Assembly: GCF_025822245.1 (NCBI RefSeq) | Contig: NZ_JACKTL010000008.1 | Span: 62,001 to 126,000 of the forward strand | DNA from: Mycolicibacterium hodleri | Lineage (GTDB): Bacteria; Actinomycetota; Actinomycetes; Mycobacteriales; Mycobacteriaceae | DNA: 64,000 bases | Direction: 5' to 3' | Part shown: positions 56,853 to 64,000 of the stretch, piece after piece | How the letters are laid out: each line of letters begins with the position of its first letter | Numbering within the stretch: position 1 is the first letter of the stretch | Translations under genes and position numbers: made by a program | The notes under the pieces: model-generated | The model's input: the letters and a program-made list of their open reading frames with translations, nothing else | Told to the model about the DNA's origin: nothing | Databases searched by the model: none

Positions 56853-57371
56853 GTGAGAGCCGAATCGCAGGCCCAGGACGCGCCCCGTGCGCTGCTTGCG
56901 CTCTACGACGAGGCCCTGCCCGCGGTCTACGGGTACTTCATCCGACGCTGCGGTGACCGCGGCGTGGCCGAGGACCTGACGTCGGAGACGTTCCTGGCGG
57001 CGATGGACGCCGCGAGGCGCGACTCGCCACCGCCGATGACGGTCGCGTGGTTGATCGGCGTCGCCCGGCACAAGCTGGCCGACCACTACCGGCGACGGCA
57101 CGACAGGTTCACCGTCCCGGTGGCCGAGGTGCCCGAGCCGGTCGACCCCGCCGACGACTGGGACGCCGAACTCGACCGCATCGTGGCCGAGAGCGTCTTG
57201 GCCAGACTGCCCGAACACCACCGGGTGGTGCTGGCCCTGCGATACCTGGACGACCGGTCGGTGCCCGAGTGCGCCGAGCTGATCGGCCGCACGGTGCATG
57301 CCACCGAAGCCCTGCTGGTGCGGGCCCGCCGCGCCTTCAAGTCGAACTATCCGGAAGGGGGTGCGCCATGA
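56853..57371 (+). CDS. ECF-type RNA polymerase sigma factor, coupled to a VOC protein
   Basis: The 172-residue protein has sigma region 2 (YGYFIRRCGDRGVAEDLTSE, then TFLAAMDAAR and WLIGVARHKLADHYRRRHDR) and region 4 (LPEHHRVVLALRYLDDRSVP, then IGRTVHATEALLVRARRAF). GTG 56853 is chosen at the start of similarity; the frame runs open through mftR. A Shine-Dalgarno-like GATGAGG lies only 2 nt before it, so the start is not certain. Its stop overlaps the next gene (ATGA, 57368-57371). There is no zinc anti-sigma gene nearby. Its regulon is unknown. Confidence 0.88.
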   Translation: MRAESQAQDAPRALLALYDEALPAVYGYFIRRCGDRGVAEDLTSETFLAAMDAARRDSPPPMTVAWLIGVARHKLADHYRRRHDRFTVPVAEVPEPVDPADDWDAELDRIVAESVLARLPEHHRVVLALRYLDDRSVPECAELIGRTVHATEALLVRARRAFKSNYPEGGAP

Positions 57372-58642
57372 CCGACGACCACGATCCGCTGACCGTGCTG
57401 CGTGGCGACGACCTTCCGGTGCCCCCCGATCCGGCCTTCGCGGTCCGCCTGCGTGCCCGCCTGGAATCGGCTCTCTCCCTGCCCAATCGAACCGAAGGAG
57501 TCACCATGAGCGGCACCGACACCGCCATCGCCGAGCTGACCGCCCTAGCGCCCGTCGCACCCCGACCCGCCGCGCTGCCGTACCTCGCCGTCGCCGGCGC
57601 CCGCGACGCCATCGCGTGGTACGCCGACGCCTTCGGTGCCGTCCCGGTGGGCGATCCAATCGTGATGGACGACGGCCGGATCGGGCACGCCGAACTCGCG
57701 ATCGACGGCGGTGTGCTGTACCTGGCCGACGAATTCCCCGAGCTGGGCTTGAAGGCCCCAGCGCCGCAATCGGTCTCGGTGAGCCTGATGCTGCACGTCG
57801 CCGACACCGACGCCGCGCTGGCGCGCGCACGCGACCGCGGCGCCCACGTCGAACGCGAGACCTACGAGGGCCACGGCTCCCGCAACGCCACCGTCGTCGA
57901 CCCCTTCGGTCACCGGTGGATGTTGAGCGGACCCGTCACCGGAGCGGTGAGTCCGATCCGCCACGGCGACATCGGCTACGTGTCGGTGTGGACGCAGGAC
58001 CCCGAGCGGTCGGCGGCCTTCTACGGTCACGTGCTGGGCTGGCGGTACGACGCCGCATCCCGCCGGGTCACCAACACCGACCGGCCCGTCGGCATCGTCG
58101 CCATGTCCGGCCCGCCGACGTTGTTCTGCTGCTACGCGGTGACCGACGTGGCTGCCGCGCGGCAGGCGATCTTGGACGCCGGCGGCGAGGCCGGCACGGT
58201 CTCGCAGACCCCCCACGGGCCGACGGTCGACGCAACCGATCCGTCCGGCACGGCGTTCGCGGTGTACCAGCCCGCCGGTGACGATCCACGGCCGGCGCTG
58301 AATGGCACAGGCCCAGGCGAACTCTCGTACGTCACCTTCCAGGTGGCCGACTCGACGAGCTTCCGTAGCTTCTACGGCCGGGTGTTGGGGTGGAGCTTCG
58401 AACCCGGCCGGATCGAGGACGGGTGGGAACCCCGGTCGGTGCATCCGATGGTCGGCGTCGCGGGTGGCAGCACCGAGCCGGCGACCGTGCCGATGTGGAC
58501 CGTCGCCGACGTCGAGTCCGCGGTGACGCGGGTCCGGGAAGCCGGTGGCACCGTCCTCGAGGAGCCGACCGCGCAGTCCTACGGCATGTCGGCGCTGTGC
58601 ACCGACGACCAGGGGGTGCGCTTCTACCTCGGCCAGCACTAG
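57368..58642 (+). CDS. Three-module VOC (glyoxalase-like) protein with anti-sigma-like leader
   Basis: From ATG 57368 the product is 424 residues. Residues 1-40 form a short leader with LRGDDLPVPPDPAFAVRLRA, continuing RLESAL, similar in style to heads of proteins coupled to ECF sigma factors. Three vicinal-oxygen-chelate modules follow: about 60-165 (YLAVAGARDAIAWYADAFGA), 200-300 (GYVSVWTQDPERSAAFYGHV) and 316-424 (SYVTFQVADSTSFRSFYGRV). A second start, ATG 57506, has AAGGAG 5 nt before it and would give a 378-residue protein without the leader. It could be a metabolite-binding anti-sigma factor, or a VOC enzyme made in two forms. Confidence 0.85.
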   Translation: MTDDHDPLTVLRGDDLPVPPDPAFAVRLRARLESALSLPNRTEGVTMSGTDTAIAELTALAPVAPRPAALPYLAVAGARDAIAWYADAFGAVPVGDPIVMDDGRIGHAELAIDGGVLYLADEFPELGLKAPAPQSVSVSLMLHVADTDAALARARDRGAHVERETYEGHGSRNATVVDPFGHRWMLSGPVTGAVSPIRHGDIGYVSVWTQDPERSAAFYGHVLGWRYDAASRRVTNTDRPVGIVAMSGPPTLFCCYAVTDVAAARQAILDAGGEAGTVSQTPHGPTVDATDPSGTAFAVYQPAGDDPRPALNGTGPGELSYVTFQVADSTSFRSFYGRVLGWSFEPGRIEDGWEPRSVHPMVGVAGGSTEPATVPMWTVADVESAVTRVREAGGTVLEEPTAQSYGMSALCTDDQGVRFYLGQH

Positions 58643-58643
58643 C

Positions 58644-58692
58644 GATTTCGGCGTGATCGGTCGCGCCCAGCGCGACCGATCACGCCAAAATC
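58644..58692. terminator. Bidirectional terminator between the VOC gene and the flavoprotein gene
   Basis: GGCGTGATCGGTCGCG-CCCAG-CGCGACCGATCACGCC is a perfect 16-bp stem (58650-58686). Outer GATTT/AAATC arms extend it into the stop codon of the convergent minus-strand gene. Confidence 0.85.
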
Positions 58693-59866
58693 ACGTGAGG
58701 ACGTCGGCGATGGGGGCGCCCGCGGCGATCTTGGCGCGGGCCTTCATCACCTTGCCCGGCATGCCGCCGCCCACCACGCCGACGACCGCGCCGTCCCGTT
58801 CGTAATAGGCCAGGAACTTGCGGCCGTCGTCGGCGACGAGGTGCACCACGTCGTCGGCCTCCGGCTCGCCGAGACACTGGATCTTGACGTCGTACTGGTC
58901 GCTCCAGAAGTAGGGCACGGTCACCGCGGACGTGGGCTCGACACCGAGCATCGCGGGCACGATCGCGCGGGCCTGTTCGGCGACGTTGCTCCAATGCTCA
59001 ACGCGCACTTGTTGTCCCAGAGCATCCCGCCAGGAAGCGACGTCTCCGATCGCCCATACCTTCGGTGCGCTGGTGCGGCCGGCGACGTCACAAATCACGC
59101 CGTTGTCCACGGCGACCCCGCTGCCCTGCAGCCAGTCGGTCGAGGGCCGGGACCCGACGCCGACCACGACGACGTCGGCGTCGAGCTCGGTGCCATCCGA
59201 CAGCACGACCTTCTCCACGTGGCCGGTGCCCTTTATCTCGGTGACTCCAATACCGCACCGCACGTCCACGCCCTCGGACCGGTGCAGCCGCTCGACCAGT
59301 CGACCGATCTGCTCGCCGAGCACCGAGGCCAACGGCGTGGGCTGCGGCTCGACGAGCACGACGTGGACGCCGAGAGCACGCAGGCTCGCCGCGACCTCGC
59401 ACCCGATGAACCCGGCGCCGATGACGACGGCGTTGCGGGCCGAGCCGGCGTGTTCGCGCAGGGCCAGACTCTCGCCGAGGGTCCGCAGCACGCGGACGCC
59501 CTCGAGGTCGGGGAACGACGGAATCCTCTTGGGCACCAATCCCGTTGCGATGACCAGTTCGTCGTAGGACACGACCTCGCCGCTGGCCAGGGTGACCGTC
59601 TGGGCCGCGGTGTCCAGGCTCGTCGCGCCCGATCCGAGCCGGACGGCGATGTCCTTCTCCTCGTAGAACGCGGCGGGCTTGAGTGTGACGTCGTCGGTCT
59701 CGGCGCGCAGCACCTCCTTCGACAGCGGTGGCCGGTCGTAGGGCAGGTGGTCTTCGTCGCTGATGAGGGTGATCGGGCCGGTGTATTCGGCACGGCGCAG
59801 CTGTTCGGCGGTGCGCAGCGCGGCGAGTCCGCCACCGACGATGACGATGCCCCCAGTAGTAGTCAC
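58691..59866 (-). CDS. FAD/NAD(P)-dependent ferredoxin reductase-like oxidoreductase
   Basis: The 391-residue protein has two Rossmann motifs: VIVGGGLAALRTAEQLRRAE for FAD at the N-terminus and AVVIGAGFIGCEVAASLRAL for NAD(P)H near residue 145. The C-terminal flavin segment KVWAIGDVASWRD and the reductase domain follow. It matches ferredoxin/putidaredoxin reductases that serve P450s and dioxygenases. The start GTG 59866 begins just before the FAD motif; an in-frame ATG upstream at 59908 is less likely. No ferredoxin gene adjoins it; the P450 in this window is a conceivable end acceptor. Confidence 0.9.
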   Translation of the reverse strand: MTTTGGIVIVGGGLAALRTAEQLRRAEYTGPITLISDEDHLPYDRPPLSKEVLRAETDDVTLKPAAFYEEKDIAVRLGSGATSLDTAAQTVTLASGEVVSYDELVIATGLVPKRIPSFPDLEGVRVLRTLGESLALREHAGSARNAVVIGAGFIGCEVAASLRALGVHVVLVEPQPTPLASVLGEQIGRLVERLHRSEGVDVRCGIGVTEIKGTGHVEKVVLSDGTELDADVVVVGVGSRPSTDWLQGSGVAVDNGVICDVAGRTSAPKVWAIGDVASWRDALGQQVRVEHWSNVAEQARAIVPAMLGVEPTSAVTVPYFWSDQYDVKIQCLGEPEADDVVHLVADDGRKFLAYYERDGAVVGVVGGGMPGKVMKARAKIAAGAPIADVLT

Positions 59867-59924
59867 GGGGCTTTTCTTACACGATGGGCCGGTTCGGTAG
59901 TGCATCACCCATGGGCGGCCGGGG

Positions 59925-60371
59925 TCAGACGGGCGCCCGCTCGATGATGTTGGACAGCACGACGATGCTTTCGCTGCGCTCGATGTCGGCGCTCGCCCGG
60001 ATGCGTTCCAGGGCTTCCTCGAGGTGGCGCATGTCGCGCGCCAGCACGTGCAGGATGGCGTCTGCCGTGCCCGTGACGGTGGCGGCGCTCACCACCTCGG
60101 GAATGCCTATCCACGCCTGGCGAAGCTCCGCCGGTGCGATCGTGCCGTGACAGAACACCTGCACGTAAGCCTCGGTGTTCCAACCGATTGCGTTGCGGTC
60201 GACGACGGTGGTGAAGCTGCGGATCACCCCGTCGTCGAGCATCCGGTCGACGCGTCGCTTCACCGCGGGAGCGGACAAGTTCACCCGCTGCCCGATCTCG
60301 GCGAAGGTCGCGCGGGCGTGGTCGGCCAACTCCGCCAGGATGCGTTCATCGGTCTGGTCCAGCCGGTCCAC
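59925..60371 (-). CDS. Lrp/AsnC-family transcriptional regulator
   Basis: The 148-residue protein has a helix-turn-helix (DERILAELADHARATFAEIG, QRVNLSAPAVKRRVDRMLDD) and an AsnC/RAM effector domain (VFCHGTIAPAELRQAWIGIP, VTGTADAILHVLARDMRHLE). It is divergent from the DDAH-rocD-permease genes, the arrangement of Rv2324 next to Rv2323c-rocD-rocE in M. tuberculosis as I recall. It probably activates those genes in response to arginine or ornithine. Palindromic candidate sites lie in the gap. Confidence 0.92.
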   Translation of the reverse strand: MDRLDQTDERILAELADHARATFAEIGQRVNLSAPAVKRRVDRMLDDGVIRSFTTVVDRNAIGWNTEAYVQVFCHGTIAPAELRQAWIGIPEVVSAATVTGTADAILHVLARDMRHLEEALERIRASADIERSESIVVLSNIIERAPV

Positions 60372-60393
60372 GGCGCCTCGCCTTCACTCGAAA

Positions 60394-60434
60394 CAACGGA
60401 TCGTTGCAATTCTAGCTTTGACACAACGAAGTGT
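60394..60434. promoter_or_regulatory. Candidate Lrp-type binding sites
   Basis: Two short inverted repeats, CAACG-GAT-CGTTG (60394-60406) and ACAC-AACGAA-GTGT (60421-60434), lie in the 123-nt divergent region with centres about 27 bp apart. Both contain AACGA/AACGG cores. Binding by the adjacent Lrp protein is inferred from position. Confidence 0.45.
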
Positions 60435-60494
60435 GCACCAATACGCAATGAGTGGCGATTGATTGCGCAGGAGGTCCGCCATATCGTCTCTTTC

Positions 60495-61358
60495 ATGACG
60501 ATCGCAGATTTCGCCGGTAGTCCGGCGTCCGGCGTCGCCCCCGCGACGCCCCGAGTCCGCACGCCACGACTACGGCGTTACGCCATGACCGCACCGACCT
60601 TCTTCGCCGTGGAGTACGCGATCAACCCGTGGATGGACACGTCGACCCCCGTCGACGCTGCCCTGGCGGTCCGCCAGTGGGATCAGCTGCGCTCGACCTA
60701 CCGCACGCTGGGGCACACCGTCGAGACGGTCGAACCCGTGGCGGGGCTGCCCGACATGGTCTACGCCGCCAACGGCGGACTGGTCGTCGACGGCACCGCG
60801 ATCGTCGCGCGCTTCGCCTACCCTCAGCGCGCCGGCGAGGCCGCCGCCTACGCCGACTGGATGAGCAGCCGCGGATTCGAGCCGCACCGGACCCACCACG
60901 TCAACGAGGGCCAGGGCGACCTGCTGGTCGTCGGCTCGACGATCCTGGCTGGCTACGGCTTTCGCACCGACCACCGCGCCCACGCCGAAGTCGCCGACCT
61001 CACCGGCCTGCCCGTCGTCAGCCTGGAATTGGTCGACCCACGCTTCTATCACCTCGACACCGCGCTCGCGGTGCTCGACGACACCACGGTCGCGTACTAC
61101 CCGCCCGCCTTCTCCGACGACGCCCGCACGACGTTGCGGCGCCTGTTCCCCGACGCCCTCGAGGTGGCCTCGTCCGATGCCTACGTCCTGGGCCTCAACG
61201 TCGTCTCCGACGGTAAGCACGTCGTGCTGCCTGCCAACGCCACCGGCTTCGCCGACCAGATCGCCGACATCGGCTTCGAACCGATCGGCGTCGACCTGTC
61301 CGAGTTGTTCAAGGGTGGCGGATCCGTCAAATGCTGCACGCTGGAGGTGTACTCGTGA
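60495..61358 (+). CDS. DDAH-like guanidino-group hydrolase (arginine/dimethylarginine type)
   Basis: The 287-residue protein belongs to the guanidine-modifying superfamily: YAINPWMD, MVYAANGGLVVDG, NEGQGDLLVVG, catalytic His in RFYHLDTAL (H186, D188) and the C-terminal nucleophile in GGGSVKCCT (C280). It is an amidinohydrolase acting on arginine or a methylated arginine. Coupling to ornithine aminotransferase suggests that ornithine is made, directly or indirectly. ATG 60495 lacks a close Shine-Dalgarno (AGGAGG is about 18 nt upstream); ATG 60585 is an alternative. The stop overlaps rocD (GTGA). Confidence 0.85.
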   Translation: MTIADFAGSPASGVAPATPRVRTPRLRRYAMTAPTFFAVEYAINPWMDTSTPVDAALAVRQWDQLRSTYRTLGHTVETVEPVAGLPDMVYAANGGLVVDGTAIVARFAYPQRAGEAAAYADWMSSRGFEPHRTHHVNEGQGDLLVVGSTILAGYGFRTDHRAHAEVADLTGLPVVSLELVDPRFYHLDTALAVLDDTTVAYYPPAFSDDARTTLRRLFPDALEVASSDAYVLGLNVVSDGKHVVLPANATGFADQIADIGFEPIGVDLSELFKGGGSVKCCTLEVYS

Positions 61359-62620
61359 CCATTCTGGAGACCGTCATGACCGAACCGGGAGCGCTCACCG
61401 AGGCGGCGATCGCGCTCGACGACCACTACGCGGCGCACAACTACTCGCCGCTTCCCGTCGTCGCCGCGTCCGCCGAGGGGGCCTGGATCACCGACGTCGA
61501 GGGCCGCCGCTACCTGGACTGCCTGGCCGCGTACTCGGCGGTCAACTTCGGTCACCGCAACCCCGAGGTGGTCGCGACGGCGCACGCCCAGCTCGACACC
61601 GTCACCCTGGTCAGCCGGGCATTTCACTCCGACCGGCTCGGACCGTTCTGCGCCGCACTCGCCGAGCTGTGCGGCAAGGACATGGTGCTGCCGATGAACA
61701 GCGGGGCCGAGGCCGTCGAGAGCGGGCTCAAGGTGGCCCGCAAGTGGGGCACCGACGTCAAGGGCGTGCCCACCGATCAGTCCAACATCATCGTGGCGCA
61801 CAACAACTTCCACGGTCGCACCACCACCATCATCAGCTTCTCCGACGACGAGACCGCCCGCCGCGGCTTCGGGCCGTACACGCCGGGCTTCCGCGCCGTG
61901 CCCTTCGGTGACGCCGACGCCCTGGCCGCCGCGATCGACGAGCACACCGTCGCGGTGCTGTTGGAGCCCATCCAGGGCGAGGCGGGCATCATCGTGCCGG
62001 CCGACGACTACCTGCCGCGGGTCCGCGCGCTGTGCACCGAACGCAACGTCCTGATGATCGCCGACGAGATTCAGGCCGGTCTGGCCCGCACGGGTCGCAC
62101 CTTCGCGTGCGACCACTGGGGCGTCGTGCCCGACGTCTACCTTCTCGGCAAGGCCCTCGGCGGCGGCGTCGTCCCGCTGTCGGCGGTCGTGGCCAACCGC
62201 GACGTGCTCGGCGTGCTGCACCCCGGCGAGCACGGCTCGACGTTCGGCGGTAATCCGTTGGCCACTGCCATCGGCACCACCGTGGTGGCGATGCTCGCCC
62301 GCGGCGAATATCAGTCGCGCTCGGCCGAACTCGGCCAGCGTCTGCACGCTCGGCTGCGCGGCCTCGTCGGCCACGGCGTGCTGGCCGTCCGTGGCATGGG
62401 GCTGTGGGCGGGCGTCGACGTGGACCCGCGGATCGGCACCGGGAAGTCCGTCAGCTTGCGGTTGGCCGCACTCGGTGTTCTCGTAAAGGACACGCACGGT
62501 TCAACCCTGAGGTTCGCCCCGCCCATCGTCATCACGGAGGAGGAGATCGACTGGGCCGTCGACCAGTTCGCCACCGTTCTGACCGACGCCCTCGCATCAC
62601 CAACGGCCACCACCGCTTGA
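61355..62620 (+). CDS. rocD: Ornithine aminotransferase
   Basis: It converts ornithine and 2-oxoglutarate to glutamate semialdehyde and glutamate. The 421-residue class III aminotransferase has LPMNSGAEAVESGLKVARKW, NNFHGRTTTIISFS, EPIQGEAGIIVP, the Asp in LMIADEIQAGLARTG and the PLP Lys in YLLGKALGGGVVP. GTG 61355 is supported by GGAGG 7 nt before it and overlaps the previous stop. The gene is intact; in M. tuberculosis the equivalent is split into rocD1 and rocD2, as I recall. The permease follows after 19 nt. Confidence 0.94.
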   Translation: MTILETVMTEPGALTEAAIALDDHYAAHNYSPLPVVAASAEGAWITDVEGRRYLDCLAAYSAVNFGHRNPEVVATAHAQLDTVTLVSRAFHSDRLGPFCAALAELCGKDMVLPMNSGAEAVESGLKVARKWGTDVKGVPTDQSNIIVAHNNFHGRTTTIISFSDDETARRGFGPYTPGFRAVPFGDADALAAAIDEHTVAVLLEPIQGEAGIIVPADDYLPRVRALCTERNVLMIADEIQAGLARTGRTFACDHWGVVPDVYLLGKALGGGVVPLSAVVANRDVLGVLHPGEHGSTFGGNPLATAIGTTVVAMLARGEYQSRSAELGQRLHARLRGLVGHGVLAVRGMGLWAGVDVDPRIGTGKSVSLRLAALGVLVKDTHGSTLRFAPPIVITEEEIDWAVDQFATVLTDALASPTATTA

Positions 62621-62639
62621 CGCCTGCCGAGGAGGCACC

Positions 62640-64000
62640 ATGGCATCACCTTCACCGACGGTTAGCTTGACCGAACAGATGCTGCGGCGCCGCCCCATTG
62701 CGGGTGCACCCGTCGCGCATGGTGCCTCCCAGGAACTCAAACGCACCATCGGCGTCTTCCAGCTGACCATGTTCGGCGTGGGCGCCACCGTCGGCACCGG
62801 CATCTTCTTCGTCCTGTCCGAGGCGGTCCCCGAGGCGGGACCGGCCGTGCTCCTGTCGTTCGTGCTGGCCGGTGTCGCCGCCGGCCTGGCTGCCATCTGC
62901 TACGCCGAAATGGCCTCGGCGGTACCGGTTTCCGGGTCGACGTACTCCTACGCCTACACGACGCTCGGTGAATTCGTCGCCATGGGCGTGGCAGCCTGTC
63001 TGCTGCTGGAGTACGGGGTGTCGACCGCCGCGGTCGCCGTCGGCTGGAGCCAATACCTGAACAAGTTGCTGCAGAACCTCTTCGGCGTCAGCCTGCCGCA
63101 CGCGATCACGGCGGCGCCGTGGGACGACGACCCCGGGATCGTCAACCTGCCCGCCATCGTCCTCGTCGTGATGTGCATGCTGCTGCTGATCCGTGGCGCC
63201 TCGGAGTCGGCCCGGGCCAACACCATCATGGTGCTCATCAAGCTCGGCGTGCTGGCGATGTTCTCCGTCATCGCGTTCACCGGCTTCACCACCGACCACT
63301 TCGCCAACTTCGCACCGATGGGCACCGCGGCCGTCGGGCTCGCGGCCGGCACCATCTTCTTCTCCTACATCGGCCTCGACGCCGTCTCGACCGCGGGCGA
63401 CGAAGTAAAGGATCCGCAGAAGACCATGCCGCGCGCCATCATCGCCGCGCTGCTGATCGTCACCGGTATCTACCTCCTGGTGACGTTCGCCGCGTTGGGC
63501 GCCCAGGACTGGACGGGCTTCGAGGGCCAGGAAGCCGGGCTCGCGCAGATCCTCGACGACGTCACCGGGCTGAGCGTCTGGAGCACCGTGCTCGCGGCAG
63601 GCGCGGTCATCTCGATCTTCTCGGTCACCCTCGTCACGATGTACGGCCAGACCCGCATCCTGTTCGCGATGGGCCGCGACGGGCTGCTGCCGTCGATGTT
63701 CGCCAAAGTCAACCCGAAGAGCATGACGCCGGTGAACAACACCATCGTCGTGGCGATCGTGGTGTCGATCCTGGCCGGTTTCGTCCCCCTGGACAAGCTC
63801 GCCGACATGGTGTCGATCGGCACCCTGACCGCGTTCATCGTGGTGTCCCTCGGCGTGATCATCCTGCGGCGCCGCGAGCCCGATCTGCCCCGCGGGTTCA
63901 AGGTCCCGCTGTACCCGGTGACGCCTGTCCTCTCGATCCTGGCGTGCGGCTACATCCTGTACAGCCTGCATTGGTACACGTGGATCGCGTTCAGCGCCTG
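62640..64000 (+). CDS. rocE: APC-family amino-acid permease, 3'-truncated by the window edge
   Basis: At least 453 residues are visible. It is a LeuT-fold APC transporter: LKRTIGVFQLTMFGVGATVG, then TGIFFVLSEAV (helix 1 with the GVGATVGTGIF substrate turn), SGSTYSYAYTTLGE, and FFSYIGLDAVSTAGDEVKDP, then QKTMPRAIIAALL, with about twelve helices expected. It resembles the cationic amino-acid transporter branch. AGGAGG lies 8 nt upstream of the ATG, 19 nt after rocD, so it is probably the arginine/ornithine importer of this operon. The symbol follows the M. tuberculosis arrangement (rocE) and is inferred. Confidence 0.88.
   Translation, partial: MASPSPTVSLTEQMLRRRPIAGAPVAHGASQELKRTIGVFQLTMFGVGATVGTGIFFVLSEAVPEAGPAVLLSFVLAGVAAGLAAICYAEMASAVPVSGSTYSYAYTTLGEFVAMGVAACLLLEYGVSTAAVAVGWSQYLNKLLQNLFGVSLPHAITAAPWDDDPGIVNLPAIVLVVMCMLLLIRGASESARANTIMVLIKLGVLAMFSVIAFTGFTTDHFANFAPMGTAAVGLAAGTIFFSYIGLDAVSTAGDEVKDPQKTMPRAIIAALLIVTGIYLLVTFAALGAQDWTGFEGQEAGLAQILDDVTGLSVWSTVLAAGAVISIFSVTLVTMYGQTRILFAMGRDGLLPSMFAKVNPKSMTPVNNTIVVAIVVSILAGFVPLDKLADMVSIGTLTAFIVVSLGVIILRRREPDLPRGFKVPLYPVTPVLSILACGYILYSLHWYTWIAFSA

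Overview
The window is high-GC actinobacterial DNA, almost certainly from a mycobacterium, most likely a fast-growing Mycolicibacterium-type species. Three things support this. The central part follows the gene order I recall for M. tuberculosis Rv0691-Rv0737 (mycofactocin cluster, S10 and spc ribosomal operons, sulfatase, sppA, SAM methyltransferases, secY-adk-map-sigL-rslA). There is a complete mycofactocin locus. There is also an mmsA-acyl-CoA dehydrogenase-mmsB operon and an Lrp-DDAH-rocD-permease block. GTG and TTG starts and 4-base ATGA/GTGA overlaps are frequent. I saw no tRNA, rRNA, CRISPR array or insertion sequence.

Layout. 0-5 kb: a 5'-truncated sensor kinase, two tandem luciferase-like F420 oxidoreductases, and rmlB-rmlC for dTDP-rhamnose. 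4.7-7.4 kb (minus): an ECF sigma factor, a membrane-anchored Rieske protein with an anti-sigma-like head, a cupredoxin and a Tat phosphoesterase. One 28-bp promoter-like motif occurs twice in this block. 7.6-11.2 kb: valine-catabolic operon behind a perfect palindrome. 11.2-16 kb: a degenerate HAD protein, a LuxR/HisKA_3 two-component pair, and two MarR regulators, one with paired operators in front of an NmrA-like gene. 16-20 kb (minus): secY-adk-map, then sigL-rslA with its own SigL-type promoter. 20.3-25.8 kb: three tandem methyltransferases, sppA (minus) and a third luciferase-like oxidoreductase.

25.9-42.8 kb (minus): the S10 operon (rpsJ to rpsQ) and the spc operon (rplN to rplO). They are separated by a block of about 7 kb holding an EAL/DICT protein, a PAS-GGDEF cyclase, an arylsulfatase and its formylglycine-generating enzyme; the last carries an in-frame 36-bp tandem repeat. 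43-49.5 kb: NTF2-like protein, lipoprotein carboxylesterase, P450, a TetR-MFS pair with two operators, and a racemase. 49.5-56.8 kb: mftG-F-E-D-C-B-A (minus) and divergent mftR; a 12-codon bridging ORF links mftB to mftC. 56.8-58.6 kb: a second ECF sigma factor coupled to a three-module VOC protein with an anti-sigma-like leader and a strong internal start. 58.7-64 kb: a ferredoxin-reductase-like flavoprotein, then Lrp, a DDAH-like hydrolase, ornithine aminotransferase and a truncated amino-acid permease, which look like an arginine/ornithine catabolic unit.

The most unusual material is the two ECF sigma loci. In each, the downstream protein is not a classical zinc anti-sigma factor but a redox or VOC domain carrying a short similar N-terminal helix. 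Other points of interest are the bridging micro-ORF, the minisatellite in the FGE gene and the degenerate HAD protein.
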